Positions 8,721-16,876 of a stretch of DNA of 49,043 nucleotides are shown here, piece after piece. Where the stretch lies: positions 1-49,043 of the forward strand of contig JAJZNA010000016.1 of NCBI GenBank assembly GCA_021848065.1. Direction: 5' to 3'. The DNA comes from Microcaldota archaeon (GTDB taxonomy: Archaea; Micrarchaeota; Micrarchaeia; Micrarchaeales; CABMGC01). A program made the position numbers and the translations under genes. How positions within the stretch are numbered: position 1 is the stretch's first letter; each line of letters starts with the position of its first letter. The notes beneath the pieces were generated by a model. The model did no database searches. It was given only the letters and a program-made list of their open reading frames with translations, and was not told the DNA's origin.

Positions 8721-9458
8721 ATGGCGGAAGATTCAAAAAACGAAGAGATTATGGTTCCTGCAGATGCCGATGCAGAATCGGCGGAAGCGGCAAGGGCAAG
8801 GCCTAAGGCAGCCAGGAAGGCTGGCGCCGCAAAGGACCAGTCCGCAGAGCTCGACGAGCAGATGCTATTCGAGACATATGACACAAAGGGCATCGCCGTA
8901 AGCGACCAGTCCCTAGAGGCATACGTAAAGCTCAGGAAGACCGCCTACCCCAACATGTTCGGAAGGAGAAGGCATCTCTCATACTACAACGCCCATCTCG
9001 ACATAGTCGAGAGGTTCATGAACAAGCTCATGAGGGGTGGAACGGGCAAGAAGGTCTCCGGAAAGGTAATTAGGAGGAAGGGATCACTGCAGGGCAAGAA
9101 GCTCAAGGTGCTCCACGTAATCGAGGAGGCATTTGTCATAATACGCGAAAGGACCGGCAAGAATCCAGTGCAGCTGCTCATAGACGCAGTGCAGAACGCC
9201 GCACCTATCGAGGACACGACCAGGGTGCGATACGGAGGCATAAGCTACAACGTCGCTGTAGGCATAAGCTCACAGAGGAGGCTTGACGTGGCTCTTAGGA
9301 ACCTGGCAATGGCCGCCCTTATAAGCTCATTCAAGAACAGGAAGACGCTTGCCGAGGCCGTGGCCAGCGAGATAACGCTCGCCGCCGCAAACAGTGCCGA
9401 CAGCTATGCCATAAAGAAGAGGGTCGAGTCTGAGAGAATAGCCAAGAGGGCCAGGTAA
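8721..9458 (+). CDS. rps7: Small-subunit ribosomal protein uS7
   Basis: 245 residues from ATG 8721. ATG 8715 overlaps the S12 stop, but GAGGT at 8709-8713 is spaced correctly only for 8721. S7 organises the 30S head. The core from about residue 65 has PNMFGRRRHLSYYNAHLDIVERFMN split over typical S7 helices, then NPVQLLIDAVQNAAP, a tyrosine-rich YGGISYNVAVGISSQRR loop and a basic C-terminus. The N-terminal ~45 residues are an Ala/Asp/Glu/Lys-rich, low-complexity extension beyond the usual archaeal length. EF-2 follows 2 nt later. Confidence 0.95.
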   Translation: MAEDSKNEEIMVPADADAESAEAARARPKAARKAGAAKDQSAELDEQMLFETYDTKGIAVSDQSLEAYVKLRKTAYPNMFGRRRHLSYYNAHLDIVERFMNKLMRGGTGKKVSGKVIRRKGSLQGKKLKVLHVIEEAFVIIRERTGKNPVQLLIDAVQNAAPIEDTTRVRYGGISYNVAVGISSQRRLDVALRNLAMAALISSFKNRKTLAEAVASEITLAAANSADSYAIKKRVESERIAKRAR

Positions 9459-9460
9459 TC

Positions 9461-11653
9461 ATGGTAAGGAAAGAATTCGTAGCCGAAGAAGTAGCAAAGA
9501 TAATGTCTGATATCGACAGGGTAAGGAACGTCGCCATAATAGCGCACGTGCACCACGGTAAGACGACTCTTACCGACTCGCTGCTCGCAAGGGCCGGGAT
9601 AATATCCAAGAGGGTATCAGGCGATGCGCTCTACACCAACTACGAGGCCATAGAGAAGGACAGGAGAATGACCATAAAGTCTGCGAACATCTCCCTTGCC
9701 TTCAATTACAAGAATGCCGATCACATAATAAACCTCATAGACACTCCGGGCCACGTGGACTTCGGAGGGCACGTCACGCGATCAATGCGTGCTGTTGACG
9801 GCGTGGTCCTTGTCGTTGACCCTGTGGAAGGCATAATGCCGCAGACCGAGACGGTGCTCAGGCAGGCGCTGCAGGAGAAGGCAAAACCCGTGCTTTTCGT
9901 AAACAAGACCGACAGGCTGCTCAACGAGCTCAAGCTCACCCCAGAGCAGACGTTCGAGAGGCTCTTAAAGCTCATAGCAGATATAAATTCACTCATAACA
10001 AAGTTCGCTCCTGAGCAGTTCGCCAAGCAGTGGCAGATAAGCGTGGAGAACGGGAGCGTATGCTTCGGATCCGCATACAAGAAGTGGGCAATATCTACCC
10101 ACATAATGAAGAAGTACAATGTAACGTTCAAGGACATCTTCGAGCTTACCGCAAAGAACGATGAGGCAAAACTGCAGGAAGTCGCGCCTGTTGACGAGGC
10201 GACTCTTGCGATGATAATAGACCACCTGCCAAATCCAAAGGAGGCGCAGTCATACAGGATCCCTCATCTCTGGCACGGCGATCTCGAGAGCACTGATGGG
10301 AAGGCCATGGTCGGCGTAGACCAGAAGGGCCCTGTCAATATGATTGTATTCGGAGTTTCATACGACCAGCACAGCGGCGAGATCTCCATAGGAAGGGTAT
10401 TCTCAGGCACAGTGAAGAAGGGCAGCGAGGTCTATGTCAGCGGAAGGCCAGGAAAGCAGAGGATACAGCAGGTAAGCCTGTTCATGGGCCCTGAAAGGGT
10501 CATAGTCGAGGAGGTTTCTGCAGGCAACATCGCAGGCCTTGTAGGGCTTGACAATGTGGACATAGGCGACACATGCAGCGAGGACGAAATAGTCCCGTTC
10601 GAGCAGATAAGGCACTACTCAAAGCCTGTCGTGACCAAGGCCATAGAGGCCAAGGACACCAGGGACATGTCAAAGCTCATAGAGGCCCTTAGGGAGCTCA
10701 CGAAGGGAGACCAGACCATAGTGGCAGAGCTTAACCAGGAGACCGGAGAGCACCTCGTAAGCGGAATGGGAGAACTTCACCTTGAGGTCATAGAGACCAA
10801 GATAAGGGACGAGTTCCACGTGCCCATAACCACGAGCGAGCCAATAGTCGTTTACAAGGAGACCATAGAGAAGGAGGTCAACAATGTTGAAGGAAAGTCC
10901 CCCAACAGGCATACCCGATTCTACATAACGGTCAAGCCGCTCGAGCCTGCAGTAGTCGAGCTTCTGGAAACCGGCGCAGTAAAGGAGGGCAAGCCGAAGG
11001 GCAAGGCCCACATAGACGAGTTCATAAAGGCCGGAATGCCGAGGGATGAGGCAAAAGGCGTTGTGGACATAAAGAATTCAAGCATACTCATAGACGCAAC
11101 CAAGGGGGTGCAGTACCTCAACGAGGTAATGGAGCTCCTGATAGAGGGATTCGAGGAGGCAATCCAAGACGGACCTCTGGCAAGGGAGAAGTGCGTCGGA
11201 GTTAAGATACTTATAACTGATGCAACCATACACGAGGACCCTGTACACAGGGGCCCGGCGCAGGTAATACCTGCAATGCGCAGGCCAATATACGCCGGAA
11301 TGCTCGCTGCAGGGGTGGTGCTTCTAGAACCTAAGCAGAAATTCACGGTCAACATCCCTGTAGACTACATGTCCGACATAATAACGTTCCTTCAGGGCAA
11401 GAGGGGCCAGATAGTGGACATCCAGCAGGAGAACGAGCAGGCTACCATAATAGCCAAGATACCTGTTGCCGAAGTCATAAAGGGATTCTCCAACGAGATA
11501 AGGAGCCTCACCCAGGGCAAGGCCATCTGGTATCCCGAATATGCAGGATACGAGAAGCTGCCAAGGGATATACAGGAGAAAGTAGTCAGGGAGATAAGGA
11601 AGAGGAAGGGACAGCCTGAAGAGCCTCCAAGGCCGGAGCAGTTCATGGACTGA
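9461..11653 (+). CDS. fusA: Translation elongation factor aEF-2
   Basis: 730 residues. GTPase that translocates tRNA and mRNA on the ribosome. G1 AHVHHGKTT (about 28-36), G3 DTPGHVDF (about 94) and G4 NKTDR (about 148) are visible. Domain IV ends in the loop with HEDPVHRGPAQV, whose His near residue 596 is the site of diphthamide modification. The Dph6-type ligase at 27435 fits this. An AGGT sequence 4 nt before ATG 9461 supports the start. In many archaeal str operons this position holds EF-1alpha, so EF-2 directly after S7 is the bacterial-like order. Confidence 0.97.
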   Translation: MVRKEFVAEEVAKIMSDIDRVRNVAIIAHVHHGKTTLTDSLLARAGIISKRVSGDALYTNYEAIEKDRRMTIKSANISLAFNYKNADHIINLIDTPGHVDFGGHVTRSMRAVDGVVLVVDPVEGIMPQTETVLRQALQEKAKPVLFVNKTDRLLNELKLTPEQTFERLLKLIADINSLITKFAPEQFAKQWQISVENGSVCFGSAYKKWAISTHIMKKYNVTFKDIFELTAKNDEAKLQEVAPVDEATLAMIIDHLPNPKEAQSYRIPHLWHGDLESTDGKAMVGVDQKGPVNMIVFGVSYDQHSGEISIGRVFSGTVKKGSEVYVSGRPGKQRIQQVSLFMGPERVIVEEVSAGNIAGLVGLDNVDIGDTCSEDEIVPFEQIRHYSKPVVTKAIEAKDTRDMSKLIEALRELTKGDQTIVAELNQETGEHLVSGMGELHLEVIETKIRDEFHVPITTSEPIVVYKETIEKEVNNVEGKSPNRHTRFYITVKPLEPAVVELLETGAVKEGKPKGKAHIDEFIKAGMPRDEAKGVVDIKNSSILIDATKGVQYLNEVMELLIEGFEEAIQDGPLAREKCVGVKILITDATIHEDPVHRGPAQVIPAMRRPIYAGMLAAGVVLLEPKQKFTVNIPVDYMSDIITFLQGKRGQIVDIQQENEQATIIAKIPVAEVIKGFSNEIRSLTQGKAIWYPEYAGYEKLPRDIQEKVVREIRKRKGQPEEPPRPEQFMD

Positions 11654-11710
11654 TCCGTCTTGCACTCCTTGCAATACACCTGGGTGCACTATGCGCCCCT
11701 TGGCCATTCC

Positions 11711-12727
11711 TCACCATTTCTTATAAGGGTCAGTTCCCAGGAGTCTTATTGCCGCTTCTTTTAGTTTGTCAAACAACCCTCCGTTTCTTACCAGCTCCCT
11801 GCCTTCGCGCACCATCTCGGCTACAGGCCTCGCCGCTTCAATCAGTGCTGCATCAGCCTGCGCCGGAGTCACTGTAGGTGATATTCCGCTCATAACGAGC
11901 ATCACCTCTTCTTCCACGTTCGAGTTAAGTAAGAGCTGCAGCGTCCCATACTTTTCCTCAGGGCTTCTGAACGTAACCACATTGGTAGCGCCCAGTGCGT
12001 AACGCCACAGAATATTTTCCTCAGGAAGTATGAGTGGCATGTGCACATGCCCCTCTATCCAGAATGAAGGCATCTTTATCTCATACGTTCTCCTCATGCT
12101 GCACGTATTTGCCTGCATACTGCCAAGCCCAAAGCTATCCACAGACATTACCGATTCCAGTATGACTCCAACGCCAAAAGCCGCCTTTCTCCTGAATCCC
12201 GGCACATCTTGGGTTATCCAGTCCCTTTCAGGCGGGCTAAGGTATGCGGCGGTCTTAGCATGCTCCTTGAACAGCGTTTCAAGATGCCTTAGCATGCGGA
12301 TTACATCGTATGGGCTGGTAGTCTTTGCGTCAAACCTGTCAATAGCTATTGTAGCGTAGCTTTGCCTAATGCCTATCCCGTCGTCATTTGTGAACACCTG
12401 CATCTGCGCCCCTTTCAAATACCTATGCATTGCGATGCCTGTCTCTCTTGCAGCCATCATCAAATTCCTTGCTGCATTTCTATCCACGCTATCAGCCAGT
12501 GGCACATGTATCCTGCCCTCAGCAGCCACTGCGCGATTTGCAGAATGCACCATCGCATCAAGCTCTATCCTGCTCGTACGCCTTCCCATTGCCGACGGTA
12601 TTGTTGCATTAGAGCATATTGATACTATGTCGCCACTCCTCACAATCCCATATCCCCTACCCCTAAACGCACCCATCCACGCCTCTTTGCAGTCTTCAAT
12701 GTGCCTCATATTCCTGCCCATAGACAT
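11711..12727 (-). CDS. Uncharacterised protein, 338 aa
   Basis: A long open frame with native codon usage, but no family I recognise. No membrane helices or signal peptide are evident, so it is probably cytoplasmic. The sequence is mixed alpha/beta, with a mid-region of the type WITQDVPGFRRKAAFGVG and a C-terminal acidic/basic helix (AALIEAARPVAEMVREGREL). ATG 12727, 12721 or 12709 could be the start. A minus-strand TATA at 12743-12750 points to transcription near 12721, favouring a leaderless start at 12721 or 12727. It is divergent from the small gene at 12819, with which it shares a short promoter region. Confidence 0.7.
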   Translation of the reverse strand: MSMGRNMRHIEDCKEAWMGAFRGRGYGIVRSGDIVSICSNATIPSAMGRRTSRIELDAMVHSANRAVAAEGRIHVPLADSVDRNAARNLMMAARETGIAMHRYLKGAQMQVFTNDDGIGIRQSYATIAIDRFDAKTTSPYDVIRMLRHLETLFKEHAKTAAYLSPPERDWITQDVPGFRRKAAFGVGVILESVMSVDSFGLGSMQANTCSMRRTYEIKMPSFWIEGHVHMPLILPEENILWRYALGATNVVTFRSPEEKYGTLQLLLNSNVEEEVMLVMSGISPTVTPAQADAALIEAARPVAEMVREGRELVRNGGLFDKLKEAAIRLLGTDPYKKW

Positions 12728-12742
12728 GGCTGGCAGGATGTG

Positions 12743-12790
12743 ATTTATAAAATGCGCGGTGGCACTGCCAGATACATTCGGCTATAAATA
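12743..12790. promoter_or_regulatory. Divergent promoter pair
   Basis: Minus-strand TTATAAAT at 12743-12750 serves the 338-aa gene. Plus-strand CTATAAATA at 12782-12790 predicts a start near 12813, six nt before ATG 12819. The two promoters are within 48 bp, so one bound regulator could affect both. Confidence 0.55.
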
Positions 12791-12818
12791 TACCGTATTC
12801 CCATACTGACTGTTATAC

Positions 12819-13160
12819 ATGGCAATAAAAATTACCCCAATTCCAGAGGGTTCAAACCGCGGCGGCAAACTGGAGCCGCTTTATCTGACACAACTCCACG
12901 AGGGCATACTCTTTGCCATAGACAAAGCCACTCCTGCAGATAGGCGTTTTGGCGGCGGTTCACACTCTCCCTTAATGGGGATGCTGAATGTAAAACTTGG
13001 TTTATACCTGCATTCTGAGATTGAGGGTGCCCTATTGAAACTGATGGTGTATGGGCTCGTGGGCATCACAAGCGACGGCGCCAGGAAAATCACACTTACC
13101 GAAGAAGGGAACCGCGTGCTAAACCTCAGGGCCGGGCTTGTGCAGCATTTAAGGAAATAA
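12819..13160 (+). CDS. Small uncharacterised protein, possible winged helix
   Basis: 113 residues from ATG 12819, six nt after a predicted transcription start. The C-terminal half (LLKLMVYGLVGITSDGARK then ITLTEEGNRVLNLRAG) looks like the recognition helix and wing of a winged-helix domain, where 'LTEEG' commonly follows the wing. The N-terminal half has a Gly-rich loop (RRFGGGSH) and no recognised motif. A DNA-binding role, perhaps regulating the divergent 338-aa gene, is inference and weakly supported. Confidence 0.65.
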   Translation: MAIKITPIPEGSNRGGKLEPLYLTQLHEGILFAIDKATPADRRFGGGSHSPLMGMLNVKLGLYLHSEIEGALLKLMVYGLVGITSDGARKITLTEEGNRVLNLRAGLVQHLRK

Positions 13161-13206
13161 CCATGCATGCGCATTGGGCTTCCCGTAACGCTGCTGCATA
13201 GCAACC

Positions 13207-13214
13207 TTTTTAAG
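13207..13214 (+). promoter_or_regulatory. TATA box of the L7Ae operon
   Basis: TTTTTAAG predicts transcription from about 13237, giving a leader of about 60 nt before ATG 13296. This is long compared with most promoters here and large enough for the RNA structures below. Confidence 0.55.
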
Positions 13215-13258
13215 CACATACTACAATAATATGCACTATCTCTAACAATCAGGTTAGC

Positions 13259-13290
13259 GCAACTATTTGTTGCACCGATGAAACGAGGTG
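13259..13290 (+). promoter_or_regulatory. L7Ae-type kink-loop covering the ribosome binding site, with upstream hairpin
   Basis: GCAAC-UAUUU-GUUGC (13259-13273) is a perfect 5-bp hairpin. Directly after it, CACC (13273-13276) can pair with GGUG (13287-13290). Inside, a 3-nt bulge GAU is followed by GA, a 3-nt loop AAC, then GA next to the closing stem. This is the tandem sheared G-A arrangement of a kink-loop, the RNA fold bound by L7Ae. The closing strand GAGGUG (13285-13290) is the Shine-Dalgarno sequence, 5 nt before the L7Ae ATG. C13273 is shared between the two stems. Confidence 0.65.
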
Positions 13291-13295
13291 TTGTT

Positions 13296-13772
13296 ATGGC
13301 AAAATCATACGTGGAATTCGAAGTACCAAAGGATGTATCAGACAAGGCTCTGGAAGCCGTAAGGCTTGCAAAGCAGAAGGGAACCATAAAGAAGGGAATA
13401 AATGAGGTTACCAAGAGCATCGAGAGGAACCTTGCATCCCTTGTAGTCCTGGCAGGCGATGTCGAGCCTGAAGAGGTCGTTATGCACATCCCTACACTGT
13501 GCAAGCAGAAGAAGATCCCACTAGTTTACATACCTACCAAGGTCGAAGTCGGAAATGCCGTAGGCATAAATGTGCCATGCTCTGCAGTAGCAATAGAGAA
13601 GGCAGCAGACGGCGAGGCAACGATGAAGGAGGTAATCGCAAAGCTCACCGGCAAGACGCAGGAGTCCAAGCAGCCATCCCAGGCTGCCGAGGCACAGGCG
13701 CCGAAGAAGGAGCAGAAGCCAAAGAAGGAAAAGAAGGCTGAGGAGGCAGGCGAAAGGAAGCCTGCAGCCTAA
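13296..13772 (+). CDS. rpl7ae: Ribosomal protein eL8/L7Ae
   Basis: 158 residues from ATG 13296 (MAKSYVEFEVPKDV), preferred over 13278 because GAGGTG lies 5 nt upstream. L7Ae binds kink-turns in 23S rRNA, box C/D and H/ACA guide RNAs and archaeal RNase P RNA. Key family segments are KKGINEVTKSIERN (RNA-binding loop), LVVLAGDVEPEEVV and CKQKKIPLVYIPTKVEVG with GINVPCSAVAI. The last 35-40 residues are a Lys/Glu/Ala-rich tail, longer than usual. It is first in the L7Ae-S28e-L24e cluster, and its leader carries a candidate L7Ae binding site. Confidence 0.96.
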   Translation: MAKSYVEFEVPKDVSDKALEAVRLAKQKGTIKKGINEVTKSIERNLASLVVLAGDVEPEEVVMHIPTLCKQKKIPLVYIPTKVEVGNAVGINVPCSAVAIEKAADGEATMKEVIAKLTGKTQESKQPSQAAEAQAPKKEQKPKKEKKAEEAGERKPAA

Positions 13773-13796
13773 AGAAACGCTTAACACGTGACTGCA

Positions 13797-14120
13797 ATGC
13801 CTGAAGACCAGAAACAAAACAGGAAGGTTGTCAAGAAGCCGCATGCGGAGCAGACTAATGCTGCAGAAACAGCAGCGCCTGTACCAGCGCCGCAGCCAGC
13901 AGAAGCCAAGCACCTCGAAGGGTACCTGTCCGAAGTGGTTGAACTCTCAACCAAGCGAACCGGGATATACGGCGAGATAAAGCAGGCAATGTGCAAGATC
14001 CTTGAGGGCAAGGACAAAGGCAGGGTCATAAGGAGGAACGTTGCAGGAAGGATACGCGTAGGCGATATACTGAGGCTCCCTGACACTACGAGGGAGGACA
14101 AGCCTATAAGGGCCAGGTGA
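13797..14120 (+). CDS. rps28e: Small-subunit ribosomal protein eS28
   Basis: 107 residues from ATG 13797; GTG 13788 is an alternative. The C-terminal ~65 residues are a full S28e OB-fold: EVVELSTKRTGIYGEIKQ, LEGKDKGRVIRRNVAGRIRVGD split over two strands, and the end DILRLPDTTRED. The first ~43 residues are an extra Lys/Gln/Ala/Pro-rich extension not present in typical ~70-residue archaeal S28e. The L24e gene follows 5 nt downstream. Confidence 0.92.
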   Translation: MPEDQKQNRKVVKKPHAEQTNAAETAAPVPAPQPAEAKHLEGYLSEVVELSTKRTGIYGEIKQAMCKILEGKDKGRVIRRNVAGRIRVGDILRLPDTTREDKPIRAR

Positions 14121-14125
14121 TAAAT

Positions 14126-14293
14126 TTGAAATGCTCATACTGTACTTCTGAAGTGGAGAAGGGCACAGGACTCGTCTTCGTGAAGAAGAATGGGTCCGTA
14201 AGGTACTACTGCACGAAAAGGTGCTACAGGCTCAATGCCGTCCACGACAGGAGACCCAACAAGAAGGAGGTTCTGGAAAGGTCCTCTGCATAG
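14126..14293 (+). CDS. rpl24e: Ribosomal protein eL24 (L24e), zinc-binding
   Basis: A short 55-residue gene, easily missed. It starts at TTG 14126 with AGGTG at 14115-14119 six nt upstream, and ends at TAG 14291-14293. The protein begins MKCSYCTSEVEKG and carries the second cysteine pair in YYCTKRCYRLN, giving the C-x2-C...C-x3-C zinc finger of L24e, followed by a basic end. Its place after L7Ae and S28e is the conserved archaeal order. The ndk and infB genes that often follow are replaced by thiI. Confidence 0.93.
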   Translation: MKCSYCTSEVEKGTGLVFVKKNGSVRYYCTKRCYRLNAVHDRRPNKKEVLERSSA

Positions 14294-14351
14294 AACCTGC
14301 ATGACGCTCGCCACAAATCCGTGTGCAGCGCAGGTTCCAGTACGGCAATGA

Positions 14352-14359
14352 ATATATAT
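14352..14359 (+). promoter_or_regulatory. TATA box of thiI
   Basis: ATATATAT predicts a start near 14381, about 23 nt before ATG 14404. This marks thiI as separate from the ribosomal operon. Confidence 0.5.
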
Positions 14360-14403
14360 GCCGTGCACCAAGGGTTATTCCAGCAGCTAACAACGTGTTT
14401 TCA

Positions 14404-15555
14404 ATGCCGGCAAAGATCGACCGGGTCATGGTTGCGCATTACGGCGAACTGTGGCTCAGGGGCAGGAACAGGGACCTGTACATAAGGAAGCTCAAGAAGA
14501 ACATAGCCACGCAGCTTGCGGGCGAGAAGTTCAGGTTCGGCAAGAGCTACGACCGCATAGTACTTCTTCTCTCAAAAGATTCCGATTCCGAATCTATACA
14601 GTCAAAGCTCTCAGGGGTATTCGGGATAAGCGCATACGAGCTGGTCCACAGGACGGAGCCCGACCTTAAGCACATAGTGAAACTTGCAGAGAGGCTGATG
14701 AAGCCGCTTAAAGGCCGGCGCATACACATAGTCTCCCACAGGTCACACAAGGGATTCGAGTTCACTTCGATAGACATAATCGAGAAGATAGTGGCCTGCG
14801 CAGAGAAGCTTGGGCTCGACCCGCGCGTCAAAGAATACGACGCTCAGCTTTTTGTCAACGTTACAAAGACCGATGCGTTCGTATACACCGACAGGCATAG
14901 GGCCATGGGCGGGCTTCCTGTTGGAACCAGCGGCAAGGCCGTCATACTGATTTCCGGAGGCATAGATTCGCCTGTGGCGGCATGGTACGCCATGAAGCGC
15001 GGGCTAGAGCCTGTGTACGTGCACATCCACGGATTCTCAGACGCTAAAGAGATCGACGGGTCGAAGATGCCGCGCATACTAAAGACGCTCTCATCCTTCT
15101 CCCCGACTTCAAAATACTATTACATACCCTCGCACATTTTCCAGATGTCCGCAATAGGCAGCATGAAGTACGAGCTGATACTGCTCAAGAGATTCATGCT
15201 CAGGGTAGCCGAGGAGATAGCCCGAAGGGAGGACGCAGACTGCATAGTGACCGGCGAGAGCCTTGGCCAGGTGGCATCGCAGACGTCGTCAAACATAGCC
15301 GCAGAGCAGCACGGCATATCCCTTCCGATACACAGGCCCCTCATCGGATTCGACAAGGTGGAGATAACAGAAATTGCAAAAAAGATAGGCACATATGGGG
15401 AGTCGATAAAACCCTACAAGGATGTGTGCTCGATAAACTCACGCAATCCTGCCACCAGGACAAAGGTGGAGATACTTGACAGGCTTGCCGAGCAGGCTAA
15501 TCTGGATGCGGTTGTTGCCAGGTCGATAAAGTCTGCCGCAATAAGCGCGACGTAA
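14404..15555 (+). CDS. thiI: tRNA uracil 4-sulfurtransferase ThiI
   Basis: 383 residues. Adenylates U8 of tRNA and transfers sulfur to make 4-thiouridine. After an N-terminal ferredoxin-like segment (HYGELWLRGRNRDLY), a THUMP domain spans about 60-165 and the PP-loop ISGGIDSPVAAW begins near residue 183. The later GESLGQVASQTS and PLIGFDKVEI segments are typical of ThiI. A Cys in KDVCSI near the C-terminus may act in sulfur chemistry. There is no rhodanese domain, as is common in archaea. It is monocistronic by its own TATA box. Confidence 0.93.
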   Translation: MPAKIDRVMVAHYGELWLRGRNRDLYIRKLKKNIATQLAGEKFRFGKSYDRIVLLLSKDSDSESIQSKLSGVFGISAYELVHRTEPDLKHIVKLAERLMKPLKGRRIHIVSHRSHKGFEFTSIDIIEKIVACAEKLGLDPRVKEYDAQLFVNVTKTDAFVYTDRHRAMGGLPVGTSGKAVILISGGIDSPVAAWYAMKRGLEPVYVHIHGFSDAKEIDGSKMPRILKTLSSFSPTSKYYYIPSHIFQMSAIGSMKYELILLKRFMLRVAEEIARREDADCIVTGESLGQVASQTSSNIAAEQHGISLPIHRPLIGFDKVEITEIAKKIGTYGESIKPYKDVCSINSRNPATRTKVEILDRLAEQANLDAVVARSIKSAAISAT

Positions 15556-15701
15556 ACTCCTGTAACTGCACCTCTTGGATCTATCCATGTCGCAAACGGC
15601 TGGCGCATAGTCTACCTGACAAAATTAGGCAGATGCGGCTGGCTCATTCCATCTACCTAACTATGCATCGGCTGCCCATAACCTCGGCATCCTCAAGGAA
15701 G

Positions 15702-15712
15702 TTTTTATATAC
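15702..15712 (+). promoter_or_regulatory. TATA box before a secreted protein gene
   Basis: TTTTTATATAC lies about 25-30 bp before ATG 15733, in a 177-bp gap with no other feature I can support. A leaderless or nearly leaderless message is likely. Confidence 0.55.
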
Positions 15713-15732
15713 TTTAACGGAGAGCCTTTCTT

Positions 15733-16332
15733 ATGAATTTGCTCCTTAAGGCGCTCATCATCGCCGTGGTCGTGATAGCCGTTGTGGCTGCCGTAACGTT
15801 CACGGTGCAGGGATCCTCGCAGCCTGTGACCCGCTCAGAGGCTGTGGCAAATGTCACAAGCTTCCTGCTTAGGTCAAACCCTCCTGGAACACAGATAAAC
15901 ATAACCAGCATCACTCCATCACAGTACTCTGGCAGCTGGAGCATAGTTGCAGGGGTTGTGCAGAATGCTACTAGCCCGTGCCCATCCTATTACGTCTACT
16001 CTTTCGACTACCCGCAGTACGGGCTGGTCTATAGGCTTGACAACAACTACACAAGCAACTGCATAATAAACGGGCTGAATTCAAGCTATGTCATAGGCTA
16101 CTATCCCGTGGCAGTGGCGAGATCCTACTCCCTTCACATCCCAGTAGTCATGAATTTCGTCAATAAGTACGGTTATGGGAATGTGACCGTAAGGGCGCAA
16201 AGAGTGGCTTCCCAGGACATAGGCGGGAAGAACTACACTGGCATATGGGTCGCGTACTACACATCCTCCCTGTCCACGGAGACAGTGCAGGTCTACATGC
16301 AGTCCAACGGGACTCTGATAACGGCTACCTGA
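15733..16332 (+). CDS. Membrane-anchored extracytoplasmic protein, unknown
   Basis: 199 residues. One N-terminal helix (about 5-26, LKALIIAVVVIAVVAAVTFTV) acts as uncleaved anchor or signal. The ectodomain has many N-x-S/T sequons and two Cys (CPSYYVY and SNCIING) that could form a disulfide. I recognise no family; the layout resembles the 234-residue-class secreted protein at 35363. The last 8 bases overlap the end of the convergent GNAT gene. Confidence 0.75.
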   Translation: MNLLLKALIIAVVVIAVVAAVTFTVQGSSQPVTRSEAVANVTSFLLRSNPPGTQINITSITPSQYSGSWSIVAGVVQNATSPCPSYYVYSFDYPQYGLVYRLDNNYTSNCIINGLNSSYVIGYYPVAVARSYSLHIPVVMNFVNKYGYGNVTVRAQRVASQDIGGKNYTGIWVAYYTSSLSTETVQVYMQSNGTLITAT

Positions 16333-16810
16333 CCTTCTTTTCCAGCACCACTACCGTCCTTTCAATCCCTTCTTTATCCATCTTCATCTTTCTGATCGGG
16401 GCGAAGCCGTTTACAATGAAGAATTTTATCGCCCCTTCATTGTCCGATGATACCTCTACCCTTAGCTTGCGCATCCCTATCTCTTCTGCGTAGGATGACG
16501 CAGCGTCAAGAAGCTTCGTGCCTATGCGCGTCCTAAGGAATTCCTTCCTCACCACCATGCCCACTATCCCCGAATCCCAGCCGGTCTTGACTATCTCGCA
16601 TTCACCCAGCACCAATCCGCCCTGCAAGGCCACGAAATCGGACACCATCCTCTCTGCGATGCCCCTCATCTTGTTGTAGAATATCCTCTCAAGGGACTCC
16701 CTTGAAGGCTTTGAGCCAAACCACATCGCCTGGGGGAAGCTCTCATACGCATCGATTATGAAGTCAGAGAGCCTATCCATGTCATCGTGCGACAACGGGC
16801 GTATCTCCAT
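16325..16810 (-). CDS. GNAT-family N-acetyltransferase
   Basis: 161 residues. Acetyl-CoA-dependent acetyltransferase. The acetyl-CoA loop is RKEFLRTRIGTKLLDAA, a variant of the usual R/Q-x-x-G-x-G/A motif, followed by the helix-strand pair RKLRVEVSSDNEGAIKFF and NGFAP. Upstream strands (GLVLGECEIV, GIVGMVV) fit the GNAT core. The substrate cannot be told from sequence. It is divergent from the histone gene, with a 50-bp promoter region between them. Confidence 0.88.
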   Translation of the reverse strand: MEIRPLSHDDMDRLSDFIIDAYESFPQAMWFGSKPSRESLERIFYNKMRGIAERMVSDFVALQGGLVLGECEIVKTGWDSGIVGMVVRKEFLRTRIGTKLLDAASSYAEEIGMRKLRVEVSSDNEGAIKFFIVNGFAPIRKMKMDKEGIERTVVVLEKKVR

Positions 16811-16845
16811 CAGACCATTCCACTATCTAATGGTGCACAAAAAGG

Positions 16846-16853
16846 CTTTTAAG
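16846..16853 (+). promoter_or_regulatory. TATA box of the histone gene
   Basis: CTTTTAAG is centred 26 bp before 16875. Transcription there would exclude the ATGs at 16862 and 16865 and give a leaderless message starting at ATG 16877. Confidence 0.55.
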
Positions 16854-16876
16854 CAAGTTGAATGATGAGTTTTAGC

